This document shows positions 1-8,143 of a stretch of 64,000 nucleotides of DNA, piece by piece (the first letter of the stretch is position 1; every line of letters begins with the position of its first letter). The notes below the pieces were generated by a model. It ran no database searches. It had not been told where the DNA came from and saw nothing but the letters and a program-made list of their open reading frames with translations. The stretch spans positions 1-64,000 of the forward strand of contig JAFYCS010000072.1 of the NCBI GenBank assembly GCA_017539565.1, read 5' to 3'. Position numbers and translations under genes: made by a program. Source of the stretch: Lachnospiraceae bacterium (lineage in GTDB: Bacteria; Bacillota; Clostridia; Lachnospirales; Lachnospiraceae).

Positions 1-1
1 A

Positions 2-247
2 GTTGCTTCAGGCGGCGGTACAGGCCGTACACTGCATCCCGATAACATGGCTGCAGGTCCCGCTTCTTACGGTATGACCGATACCATGGGCCGTATGCAT
101 TCAGATGCACAGTTCGCAGGTTCCTCTTCAGTTCCCGCTCACGTTGAGATGATGGGTCTGATCGGTGCCGGCAACAACCCTATGGTTGGTATGACTGTTT
201 CCACAGCCGTTTCTATCGAAGAGGCTGCTAAGGCAGGCAAGTTCTAA
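2..247 (+). CDS. GGGtGRT family protein, C-terminal part
   Basis: This is the 3' end of a gene that enters from the left edge; the frame is open to the first base. The visible peptide begins VASGGGTGRTLHPDN, which carries the GGGTGRT signature naming the GGGtGRT protein family (a conserved bacterial/archaeal family of about 330 residues whose function I do not know). It continues with a Met/Gly-rich stretch and ends EEAAKAGKF. Only about 81 residues are inside the window, so nothing can be said about the start or operon. A strong intrinsic terminator follows the stop codon. Confidence 0.8.
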   Translation, partial: VASGGGTGRTLHPDNMAAGPASYGMTDTMGRMHSDAQFAGSSSVPAHVEMMGLIGAGNNPMVGMTVSTAVSIEEAAKAGKF

Positions 248-256
248 ATAATTAAT

Positions 257-286
257 AAAACCGGTTCCTCTGTGGAACCGGTTTTT
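257..286 (+). terminator. Rho-independent terminator of the GGGtGRT gene
   Basis: A perfect 12-bp stem (AAAACCGGTTCC pairing with GGAACCGGTTTT) closes a 5-base loop TCTGT and runs into a T tract. It starts about ten bases after the stop codon. The A-rich left arm lets it work in the opposite direction too, which would suit the convergent cyclase gene on the other strand. Confidence 0.9.
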
Positions 287-290
287 CTTT

Positions 291-340
291 AAAGATCCTT
301 CGCTTCGCTCAGGATGACACGAGCCGGCGAAGGACTTTTT
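291..340. repeat. dispersed stem-loop repeat (CTTCGCTCAGGATGACA type)
   Basis: The sequence GATCCTTCGCTTCGCTCAGG followed by ATGACACG belongs to a small dispersed repeat seen in many bacterial genomes; its antisense translation gives the familiar HPERSEGS peptide. TCCTTCGC at the left pairs with GCGAAGGA near the right end, followed by CTTTTT, so the element can fold into a stem-loop and may act as a second terminator between the convergent genes. Related copies lie at 48055-48152, in the gap after the CIS tube gene. Confidence 0.7.
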
Positions 341-2393
341 ATTTGCCTGTTTTCTTTTCTGTAGTCTTCCCGGTAGTTTTCTTCTTCGCATCCGGCTTAT
401 TTGCAGCAGTCTTCTTTTCCGATGCTTTATTTACTGCCGCCTTCTTTGTCTCAGTCGGCTTCTTTGCGGCCGGCTTCTTTACCGGAGGTTTGGCCATCTT
501 CATCTCGGCCTTGGCCCGGTACATTTCCTCATCAGCACGCCTTACTATGTCTGCAACCGCCCAGTCCTCTCCGGGCGTGAAGCAGGATATGCCGCAGGCT
601 ATCGATACGTAGTTTTCAGGCAGCGGCAGCTTGTCCGAATACTTACTCATCTTTTTGTTAAACTCTTTTAAGAGCCTTTCACGTTTGATATAATCCTCAC
701 CGATCAGTACTGCAACGAACTCATCCCCGCCTATCCTGAATACCGGACTGTGCTTAAACACGTTGCAGATAACATGGCAGGCTCTTTTCAGGTATTCATC
801 TCCCGCTTCATGGCCATTATTGTCATTGATCAGCTTAAGATTATTGACATCGAACATGGCTATAGCAAACCTGGCCTTCCGGTCGGTATTGATCATGGAC
901 TGCAGGTATTTTTCCTTATCTTCATATGCCATGCGGTTATTGACCCCAGTCAGCGGATCGCGTCTCATCAGGTCAAGCAGCCTTTTGTTTATAAGGTCTA
1001 AGGTAAGAGCATGCTTAAACTTATCAAACACCAGTCCCAGACGGTTCTGATAAGAATGCAGGAAGCGGTTTGATATACTGTCCATGCAGTCCCGGAATAC
1101 CAGATATCCAAAGGTCTCAGCAGCTTCATGCAGGGGCAGGAATACATACATGTGACTCTCGTTATCTTCACTGTCCTTATACCCAGGTATCAGATCCTTT
1201 GACAGGAACTGGGGCTCATTATAAGGTACCCCGTTCTCCGTGGAATACAGCACCTCCATACATTGGCTGTATCCTTTTTTATCGAGACTTACACTTGGAT
1301 CATATATGGAAAGCGCAAAATCCGGTTCCAGTATCACATGGAAAGAATCTCCTTCATAATCATGATTCTCCATCAGCAGGCGTCTGATATTTCTCTTGAA
1401 ATCCTCATAAGTAAGACACGATAGTATAGTCGAATCGATAAGATCTAATTTTCTGTTAAAATATGTAGTCTGTGCACGTTTGGAGAATGCCTCTCGGCCT
1501 ACCCTGCGTCTTATCTTATCGCTGTTTCTGTATTCGTAGCAGTTATAGCTTTCTCCCGGTACAAACCTGCAGGGGATAATGCGTGAACGTGCGCGTGAAC
1601 GCCCCCCCGCCAGCTCTCTCCATAACTTACCCGCAGCCACACCCATTTCGGTAAAGCACTGGTCGACCGATGCGATGGAGGGATCAAATATCTGACTGTC
1701 ATCTATGAAATCATATCCGGTAACCATGACATCCCCGGGCACCCCGAATCCGTTTTTGTTAAGGGTAAGACAGGTCTCCATAGCCAGGCCGTCATTGGCA
1801 CAGATAAAGACATCGGGAAGTTTCTTGCCGCTGGCACAGATTTCATTGACACGCCTTGTGGCAGCCGCATTTTCCCAGTTGGTATAGAATACTTCTTTAA
1901 GATTAGCAGGATAATAATGCTCTTCAAGATAATCCCTTACAGCATTTAAACGCAGTTCCGAATCGTGTGAATCCCGGGTACCTGCAAAGAATACGATGTT
2001 CTTAACCCCATGTACATTAATAAGATGCTCACACATATACTTGGTAGCCAGATAGTTATCGGATCCGACATAGCTGATCCCATGGCTCCTGGCTCCCTGC
2101 ATTATCACGGGTATGTGGGCTTTGCGGGCGCGCTCTATTATCTCTTCGATCTTGTCTTTGAAATCCAGACCGCTGCCGAATATTATGACACCGTTAAAGT
2201 CATTCAGATCAGGGAGATCATATATATTCATTTCACCGCGCTTCATGGCAGCGGTATCTATATATGTGGGATAACACAGGAAAATAAAGGTATCCACTAT
2301 CTCCTTTTTAAGTTCCGTACGCATACCGGTGAGAAACTGTGATAAGATCTCACCGCACCATCCCGTTGTAAAGATCGCGATTTTTTTCTTCAT
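339..2393 (-). CDS. LacI-type sugar-sensor domain fused to GGDEF diguanylate cyclase
   Basis: The first ~280 residues resemble the periplasmic-binding-protein-like ligand domain of LacI-family regulators but have no DNA-binding helix-turn-helix and no signal peptide, so the sensor is probably cytoplasmic. A middle region of unknown type leads to a GGDEF domain at roughly residues 470-625, with DPLTGVNNRMAYE at its start and the active-site motif RIGGDEF near 553. No RxxD inhibitory site precedes the motif. The product should make cyclic di-GMP in response to a sugar-like ligand. The last ~55 residues are a Lys/Ala/Pro/Thr-rich tail resembling histone H1. I chose the ATG of MKKKIAIF because GGGGG sits 8 bases upstream and a promoter places the transcript start downstream of the longer possible start at 2429. 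Confidence 0.85.
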   Translation of the reverse strand: MKKKIAIFTTGWCGEILSQFLTGMRTELKKEIVDTFIFLCYPTYIDTAAMKRGEMNIYDLPDLNDFNGVIIFGSGLDFKDKIEEIIERARKAHIPVIMQGARSHGISYVGSDNYLATKYMCEHLINVHGVKNIVFFAGTRDSHDSELRLNAVRDYLEEHYYPANLKEVFYTNWENAAATRRVNEICASGKKLPDVFICANDGLAMETCLTLNKNGFGVPGDVMVTGYDFIDDSQIFDPSIASVDQCFTEMGVAAGKLWRELAGGRSRARSRIIPCRFVPGESYNCYEYRNSDKIRRRVGREAFSKRAQTTYFNRKLDLIDSTILSCLTYEDFKRNIRRLLMENHDYEGDSFHVILEPDFALSIYDPSVSLDKKGYSQCMEVLYSTENGVPYNEPQFLSKDLIPGYKDSEDNESHMYVFLPLHEAAETFGYLVFRDCMDSISNRFLHSYQNRLGLVFDKFKHALTLDLINKRLLDLMRRDPLTGVNNRMAYEDKEKYLQSMINTDRKARFAIAMFDVNNLKLINDNNGHEAGDEYLKRACHVICNVFKHSPVFRIGGDEFVAVLIGEDYIKRERLLKEFNKKMSKYSDKLPLPENYVSIACGISCFTPGEDWAVADIVRRADEEMYRAKAEMKMAKPPVKKPAAKKPTETKKAAVNKASEKKTAANKPDAKKKTTGKTTEKKTGK

Positions 2394-2417
2394 ACGCATG
2401 TCCCCCAATATGTATTT

Positions 2418-2446
2418 ATTATATCGCATTTGAATTGTATACGCAA
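2418..2446 (-). promoter_or_regulatory. sigma-A-type promoter of the GGDEF gene
   Basis: On the minus strand, TTGCGT is separated by 17 bases from a perfect TATAAT. The predicted transcript start falls near 2411, ahead of the chosen start codon and its GGGGG ribosome binding site. Confidence 0.65.
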
Positions 2447-2458
2447 TTATGATATAGT
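2430..2458 (+). promoter_or_regulatory. promoter of the LIC_10190-like gene, leaderless candidate
   Basis: TTGAAT and TATAGT are 17 bases apart on the plus strand. The -10 box ends 6 bases before the ATG, so transcription would begin at or next to the start codon, and no Shine-Dalgarno sequence is present. It overlaps the divergent minus-strand promoter. Confidence 0.45.
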
Positions 2459-2464
2459 ATCCAC

Positions 2465-4147
2465 ATGGTTTCGGTACTCTTAATATGGATATATATTTTC
2501 ATTACCACGTTCTTTACAGGAGCGTGTTTTCTTTGTGCCGTCTTCGGAAAAGAACGGATGAAGATACAGCACAGGCTCCTTGCCCCCGAAGATTTCTGTC
2601 TGTGCGGTATAATGCTCGCAACGGTCTACGCACAGATCTTCAGCCTGTTCTCAAATGTCGGTCTTGCCGCCAATATAGTACTGATACTTATCACTGCTGC
2701 CTGTGCATATTTTCTTTTCAAAAGCAGGATACACTTTTTTGAAAAGCCCGGCCCCCTTCTGTGTACGATATTGATAGTGCTGGCTGTTATCATGTCCTAC
2801 GGATGCTCCAGGGGATATTTTCATTACGATTCCGATCTGTATCACGGCCAGTCGATACGCTGGATCGAGGAATACGGCGTTGTAAAGGGGCTGGCGCTTT
2901 TGCATATGCGGCTTGGCTACAACAGCTCATCCTTTGCTCTTTCAGCACTTTACAGCTTTTCTTTTTTAAACGGGCAGTCCTTCCACGCAGTTCAGGGTTA
3001 TATCGCCCTGCTGCTGCTCATCAAATGCTTAAGGGTATTCCATGTTTTTAAAGACAGGAAGATACATATGTCCGACGTTGCCCGTATAGGCGGTTTCTAT
3101 TATCTCTTTAATATCTATGACGAAATGGTAGCTCCGGCCTCCGATTATTTCGCCATGACCACCTTTATATTCTGTATCATCAAATGCGTGGATATATACG
3201 AGCAATGCACATCAGATACTTCTCTTTATACGGAAGAAAGCTATGTATTTCCCGCGCTTCTCTCCGTATATATCCCTACGGTCAAGCTTTCCGCTGCTCC
3301 CGCTGTACTTATCGTGCTGATCCCTGTTGTGATGCTCATAAAGTCAAAGAAATGGTGGCGCATAGGATTGTATGCAGTGATAAGCCTTATCATCGCAGTC
3401 CCGCTTTTCATACGTAATTACATCTTATCCGGCAGACTCTTCTATCCCTCCACCGCACTGGATCTGTTTGATCCCGCCTGGAAGATACCGGCATCTGCAG
3501 CCGCCCTGGACAGCGCCTATATAGTAGGTTTCGGCCGCGGCTATAACTTTGCGGAAGCTGCAGAATATCCGTTTTCGCAGTGGTTCCCCCACTGGTTTGC
3601 TTCACTTGGACGTTCGGACCTGCTGATCTTTGTGGTCTGTCTGGTATCCGTGCTGATACTGCCCTTAAGCATCATCCTTCGCAAGGGCTTTAAAACCATT
3701 CATGTTATCGAAATCACCGCCATATCCGCCTTTCTCTTCTGGCTGGTATCTGCTCCGCTGGTCCGTTACGGAATGGGCTTTCTTCTGCTGCTGCCCCCTC
3801 TCATGTCCGGGGACCTGGCGGCATTCATTATTGAAAAGTCACCAAAGGAAAAATCTGCCGGAAGGCTGATACGTGTATGCTTTCCCGTAATATTACTGGC
3901 CTTTCTTGGCTTCAAATGCTTTGCCACCTTAAAGTATATCGCAGGCAGCATCTCTGCTCCTTATTACCTGGTACAGCGTGACTATAATGATTATGACTGC
4001 ATCGCAGTCAATATAGACGGCATTGACGTATATGTCCCTACCGAAGGCGATCAGACAGGCTATTATCTCTTCCCGTCTACTCCCGAGCTTTCGGACGATC
4101 TGCACTTATCCGGAGACAGTCTCAAAGACGGTTTTGTCCTTCGCTGA
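2465..4147 (+). CDS. LIC_10190-like polytopic membrane protein
   Basis: A 560-residue integral membrane protein with about twelve predicted hydrophobic segments. The conserved region YDSDLYHGQSIRWIEEYG and the following RLGYNSSSF stretch near residues 120-160 match what I remember of the LIC_10190 family, which resembles GT-C glycosyltransferases with an acidic motif in an external loop (family recollection, not verified). No signal peptide cleavage site is evident. It heads a plus-strand group with the DUF6077-like genes, which carry a similar acidic loop, so a role in polymer or glycan assembly at the membrane is plausible but unproven. There is no ribosome binding site, and a promoter abuts the start codon. 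Confidence 0.65.
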   Translation: MVSVLLIWIYIFITTFFTGACFLCAVFGKERMKIQHRLLAPEDFCLCGIMLATVYAQIFSLFSNVGLAANIVLILITAACAYFLFKSRIHFFEKPGPLLCTILIVLAVIMSYGCSRGYFHYDSDLYHGQSIRWIEEYGVVKGLALLHMRLGYNSSSFALSALYSFSFLNGQSFHAVQGYIALLLLIKCLRVFHVFKDRKIHMSDVARIGGFYYLFNIYDEMVAPASDYFAMTTFIFCIIKCVDIYEQCTSDTSLYTEESYVFPALLSVYIPTVKLSAAPAVLIVLIPVVMLIKSKKWWRIGLYAVISLIIAVPLFIRNYILSGRLFYPSTALDLFDPAWKIPASAAALDSAYIVGFGRGYNFAEAAEYPFSQWFPHWFASLGRSDLLIFVVCLVSVLILPLSIILRKGFKTIHVIEITAISAFLFWLVSAPLVRYGMGFLLLLPPLMSGDLAAFIIEKSPKEKSAGRLIRVCFPVILLAFLGFKCFATLKYIAGSISAPYYLVQRDYNDYDCIAVNIDGIDVYVPTEGDQTGYYLFPSTPELSDDLHLSGDSLKDGFVLR

Positions 4148-4161
4148 TTTTGTGGTATAAT
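4134..4161 (+). promoter_or_regulatory. extended -10 promoter before the DUF6077 gene
   Basis: TTGTCC lies 16 bases before TATAAT, which is preceded by TGG, giving an extended -10 element. The -10 ends 7 bases before the ATG, so the message would begin within a base or two of the start codon. No Shine-Dalgarno sequence can fit. The promoter overlaps the end of the preceding gene. Confidence 0.55.
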
Positions 4162-4168
4162 AATCCCC

Positions 4169-5206
4169 ATGCTCAGAGGAATAACAAATACAATCATTAT
4201 ACTGATACTGGCACCCTTTCTCTGCTCGGAGCTTATCCGGCGTAAAGAAAGCTCCGCACTTGAAAACTATGTCTTCGGCTTAGCCGCAGTCTGGGCTCTT
4301 TTTGAAGTGATATCGGTACCGTTCATCATCGCAAGCGCTCCGTTCAGCGTACTGAGTACGGTATACTCCGTTGTACTGGCACTTCTGGTATTGGCCGGTT
4401 CCGTAAAACTCACCCTCCGAAGAAAAAAAGAAATATCTGATAAAAAAGACTTTGATCTGAGATCACTGCTGCCCTGGATCCCGGTGATCCTTCTTTTGCT
4501 GGCACAGTGCGTATTCTTCGTTATGTTCCAGCATTATGACGGTGACGATTCCTATTACGTGGCCCAGTCTACCATTACCCTCAAGTTCGATACCATGTTC
4601 AGAAGGGATGTAAACAACGGCTTCTATATCGAAGTAGAGGGCCGTCATGCCCTTGGTGCACTGCCCATCTGGATATCCTGGCTCTCCGATATGAGCGGGC
4701 TTCATCCTGCCATCATCGACCACAGCATTATGGCTCCATACCTGCTGACTGTTATGTATGCCGTATACGCTATGTTTTCCGGACGCATCATAAAAGATAA
4801 GAAATGGCGTCCCGTATTCGTGCTGCTCATAGGCTTATGGTACATTCATTCAAATGTATCGCTATATACTGCTGAGACCTTTGCATATACCCGCACCTGG
4901 CAGGGCAAAGCGGTATTCGCCAATATAATCGTGCCCCTGGCCTTCTGCCTGGTCGCCGACATATATTCGCGTACAAAAAACACATTGCCTCTGTGCCTGA
5001 TGCTCAGCCTCTGTGCTGTTTTCTGCACCAGCACCGCCGTATATATGCTCATCATACTCTACGGCTGCGCCGGCCTGGTACTTGGCTGTGCTGCGTTTAT
5101 AAAGACAAAGAAACTGAAGAATGCACTGCTCACCTTAGTGCCCTTCATCATCGCCTCACTTCCGCTGGTGGCCGGCGGAGTGATATACCTGATAATAAGA
5201 CGTTAA
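4169..5206 (+). CDS. DUF6077-like membrane protein, N-terminal part
   Basis: A 345-residue membrane protein with about nine hydrophobic segments. The external-loop region YDGDDSYYVAQSTITLKFDTMF and WQGKAVFANIIVPL resemble, from memory, the DUF6077 family, whose members are longer than this (around 600 residues). The frame ends at TAA after two arginines and the same frame resumes three codons later as the next gene. Together they make about 610 residues, so this is probably the N-terminal two thirds of one protein, either broken by a nonsense change or encoded as two chains. Function is unknown; the acidic loop is reminiscent of GT-C glycosyltransferases. Confidence 0.65.
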   Translation: MLRGITNTIIILILAPFLCSELIRRKESSALENYVFGLAAVWALFEVISVPFIIASAPFSVLSTVYSVVLALLVLAGSVKLTLRRKKEISDKKDFDLRSLLPWIPVILLLLAQCVFFVMFQHYDGDDSYYVAQSTITLKFDTMFRRDVNNGFYIEVEGRHALGALPIWISWLSDMSGLHPAIIDHSIMAPYLLTVMYAVYAMFSGRIIKDKKWRPVFVLLIGLWYIHSNVSLYTAETFAYTRTWQGKAVFANIIVPLAFCLVADIYSRTKNTLPLCLMLSLCAVFCTSTAVYMLIILYGCAGLVLGCAAFIKTKKLKNALLTLVPFIIASLPLVAGGVIYLIIRR

Positions 5207-5215
5207 GGAGAAAAT

Positions 5216-6004
5216 ATGGATACCATCAAGGCTACGCTCCTTACCTTAAAATCATATAATTCCCTAAGCCTTTACTTTGTTCTGTTTATTGCTGCCCTTA
5301 TATATCTTGGCATAGCTGAAAAGGACAGGATAAAGCGCATGCTCTTTGTTGCCCTGCCGCTCGCTCTGTTATCGGTATTCCTGTTCCCGGTAAGCGCATG
5401 GCTCTCCATGCATCTTATACTGGATCAGGAAATATACTACCGCCAGCTGTGGCTCATACCTTATGGGGCCGTGGTATGCTATGCACTGATCCATGCCATG
5501 CAGAAATGCCAAAAGGTATGGGCACGTGCACTTATACTACTGGCATTTGCAGCACTGCTGCTCATAGGCAACGGAAAGCTTTATATGAACAGACAGTATA
5601 CGCTTGCGGAGAATCCCTATCATCTGCCTCAGGATGTCTGCGACACCTGTGATATGATCCTTTCCGCAAAGGGCGTCGCTGAAATGGACTACGCGGTAAA
5701 ATGTGCTTTCCCCGCATCTATGGTAGAGTTCAACAGGCAGTATACCGCTTCCATACTCACCGTCTACGGCAGGGAAGCTATTATAGAGCGATGGAATTAT
5801 GATACGCCGTTTTTAGATCTTATATCTTCAAACGAGCCCATAGAAGCAGAAAAGATCTGCACCATGGCTGATGCAGATCAGATCGAATGCTTTGTTATAG
5901 AAAATGATAAAACACTTGTGGGTGATCCCGAAGGCTATGGATATATCAGACTTGGGGAAACAGGCCGGTATACCGTGTATATGATATACTGGCTGCTTGA
6001 ATGA
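5216..6004 (+). CDS. DUF6077-like membrane protein, C-terminal part
   Basis: A 262-residue protein in the same frame as the preceding gene, separated only by the stop codon and three codons. It has about four hydrophobic segments and YYRQLWLIPYG, which I take as the late Tyr-Arg-x-x-Trp-x-x-Pro motif of DUF6077-like proteins, then a soluble C-terminal domain of ~120 residues. A good ribosome binding site (AAGGAG, 5 bases before ATG) overlaps the upstream stop, so it could be translated as a separate, coupled chain. Its stop codon lies two bases from the convergent cellulase gene's stop. Confidence 0.55.
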   Translation: MDTIKATLLTLKSYNSLSLYFVLFIAALIYLGIAEKDRIKRMLFVALPLALLSVFLFPVSAWLSMHLILDQEIYYRQLWLIPYGAVVCYALIHAMQKCQKVWARALILLAFAALLLIGNGKLYMNRQYTLAENPYHLPQDVCDTCDMILSAKGVAEMDYAVKCAFPASMVEFNRQYTASILTVYGREAIIERWNYDTPFLDLISSNEPIEAEKICTMADADQIECFVIENDKTLVGDPEGYGYIRLGETGRYTVYMIYWLLE

Positions 6005-6005
6005 T

Positions 6006-8132
6006 TTATTTTATCCCTTTGGCATTAGATACGCTTATCCCGTTGGCCCCCAGTGCTATGCTGTGGTCAAGGCCCACAAATTTCCCGTTTTCCTGCCATA
6101 ACACTTCCTTCACGAATTTGTATTTTTCATCATCCCAGGTGGTAAAGTCATCCAGCAGTAAGCCGCCGGTGTCCCCGGAATTGGCATTTAAGCACCAGAA
6201 TGTATGGTTTAAATGGTACTTACTGATCAGCTGTCTCATGTAGGTCATCCAGGTTAAGTTAGGCTCTCTCATAAAGCCGCCCCATTCACCTATCAGGAGA
6301 GGCGCGGTATTATCCTCATAAATATAGAACCAGTTGTCATGCCAGCAGTCTTTCATAAGACTGTCATAGGTATACTTGCCTTCAAACCAGGGCTGCTCGT
6401 ATACGGTAGGGCCGTAGTCGTGAGGTGAATACACCAGCTTGTTCTGGTACTTGCCCAGGTTTACGGGAAAATCCTTAACTCCGCGCAGATTACCTCCCCA
6501 CCAGTTAAAGTGGTAATCGGCATTACTGGTGGAATGATAATCCTTATTTCCCTTGATATCTTTAGGATAGATCTCTATACCTTCAACCATTACCAGCACA
6601 TTGGGATTCTTATCGAGTACGGTGAGGGCTGCGCGCTCTGCCATATACTTCCAGTTATTGGCATCCTTCGAATCGTTCCAGATGGCAGCATTCTTCCCCT
6701 CATTTGGCTTACCGTGAGGCTCGTTCTTAAGGTCAAACGCAATGATCGTATCATTATTCTTATAACGCTCCGCTGCCCATGCCAGGGCTGCAAGATAATT
6801 ATCCGCAGATACCTTGGTAGTATACCAGAGGTTCACATTATGTCCGGAAGCATCGGTCTCCGCACTGTGGATATCGATCATTACTTTGATCCCGTTCTCC
6901 TCTGCCAGTGCCAGGAAGTACTCAAATATCTCCAGGCTGTTCATGGAATTGAGCTCAGGATTATATGCATTATTATAGTTTGCCCTGGGATAAGTGCCTG
7001 CCGCCCATTCATTGATCAGCTGGGCTGACATGGGTACACGTATCAGGTTAAATCCGTGGTCTGCGATAGCCTTTACAGTAGGTGCCAGCTGGCTGTTCCA
7101 CAATCCGTCAAAGGTATTGGTCCCGGTATTGTAACCGAACCAGTTAAGACCTGTAAGCCATACTTCCTTACCGGTAGAATCCAGTATGCGGCGGCCGTCT
7201 GTATGCAGCCAGTCATCTCCCTGCTTTGCCCCCTGGGGACGTTTGATCAGTTCGGAAGGATTGGTATTTGCCTGTCCGTTATTGTTATTATTTCCGTTAT
7301 TATTATTACTGTTTCCGTTATTGTTACCGCCGTTATTCTGATTATTCTGGGCATTCTGATCCACCTTGCCTTCGGTAACCGTCATATCCACACCATTCAG
7401 GCTTGCTTTTGTGATCTTGAGCTTGCCTGCATTTACACCCAGATTGCAGCCGCAGTATACACTGCTGCCGTTTGATATGCTTCCGTTATAATCCGCATTG
7501 GTAATGGTCAGGGTATGACCTTCACATTTAAAGCTTCCGTTCCAGCCCTCCGCCTTTGCCAGGCCTTCGATATCTATCTTAAGTGTCCAGCCCTCTACGT
7601 TTTTACCGCCGTTATTGCTTATCTCCCACTCTACACCGTACATAGAGGTGCTGCCGTCCTGCCAGCTGTTGCCTGTACCATAGGTTAAGGTATAGCCTTT
7701 CTTATCGCCTGGCTTGGATGGTTTATCACCACCTTCTCCGGGACCTGCAGGTTCCTCACCGGGCTTTTCCGGCCTCTGCGCTTCCGGTGTGGGAGTAGGT
7801 GTGGTCTTGGCAGGTGTCAGCGTACCGCTTACAGGGCTTCCTCCTACAGGTATTATCTCGCCTTCAATATCTCCCACATAACTGTTATCGGCTTCAGACT
7901 CCGTATCTTCTTCCTGTGTATCGGCTGAAGCCACCTTATCATCTGCCGTTTCCGTCTCTGTGCTGCCCTTGTCCTCTGTTGTCTCAGCCGTGAGCACGGT
8001 TGTGTCTTCTTTGGATGCGTCACTGCCTTTTTCCTTACCGCCTCCGCTTATCAGCAGCGTGATCGCCACAGTGAGCACTACCAGTGCTACCAGGCCTGTA
8101 CAGCCCAGTATGATCATCAGTTTCTTATTCAT
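6006..8132 (-). CDS. membrane-anchored GH5 cellulase with cellulose-binding module
   Basis: 708 residues. A hydrophobic signal-anchor (about 5-30) is followed by an acidic Thr/Glu/Pro-rich spacer. A carbohydrate-binding module at ~146-252 has Trp157, Trp170, Trp182 and Trp197 and resembles family 2-type cellulose-binding modules. An Asn/Gly-rich linker (~258-290) leads to a glycoside hydrolase family 5 domain (~300-690). The probable acid/base is Glu471 in LKNEPHG and the nucleophile Glu616 in LLIGEWGG; SPHDYGP and the early RVP motif also fit the family. It should cut beta-1,4-glucans outside the cell while tethered to the membrane. AAGGAGG precedes the ATG. It is the last gene of a minus-strand group, 11 bases after the sensor-MFS gene. 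Confidence 0.9.
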   Translation of the reverse strand: MNKKLMIILGCTGLVALVVLTVAITLLISGGGKEKGSDASKEDTTVLTAETTEDKGSTETETADDKVASADTQEEDTESEADNSYVGDIEGEIIPVGGSPVSGTLTPAKTTPTPTPEAQRPEKPGEEPAGPGEGGDKPSKPGDKKGYTLTYGTGNSWQDGSTSMYGVEWEISNNGGKNVEGWTLKIDIEGLAKAEGWNGSFKCEGHTLTITNADYNGSISNGSSVYCGCNLGVNAGKLKITKASLNGVDMTVTEGKVDQNAQNNQNNGGNNNGNSNNNNGNNNNNGQANTNPSELIKRPQGAKQGDDWLHTDGRRILDSTGKEVWLTGLNWFGYNTGTNTFDGLWNSQLAPTVKAIADHGFNLIRVPMSAQLINEWAAGTYPRANYNNAYNPELNSMNSLEIFEYFLALAEENGIKVMIDIHSAETDASGHNVNLWYTTKVSADNYLAALAWAAERYKNNDTIIAFDLKNEPHGKPNEGKNAAIWNDSKDANNWKYMAERAALTVLDKNPNVLVMVEGIEIYPKDIKGNKDYHSTSNADYHFNWWGGNLRGVKDFPVNLGKYQNKLVYSPHDYGPTVYEQPWFEGKYTYDSLMKDCWHDNWFYIYEDNTAPLLIGEWGGFMREPNLTWMTYMRQLISKYHLNHTFWCLNANSGDTGGLLLDDFTTWDDEKYKFVKEVLWQENGKFVGLDHSIALGANGISVSNAKGIK

Positions 8133-8143
8133 AATCTTCCTCC

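Noticed and set aside
128..391. Minus-strand coding frame of 87 codons with an HPERSEGS peptide
   Set aside because: It overlaps the GGGtGRT gene, a terminator and a dispersed repeat; the peptide is just the repeat translated.
6510..7475. Long plus-strand frames opposite the cellulase
   Set aside because: They lack ribosome sites and family motifs, and the minus-strand cellulase has complete catalytic motifs.
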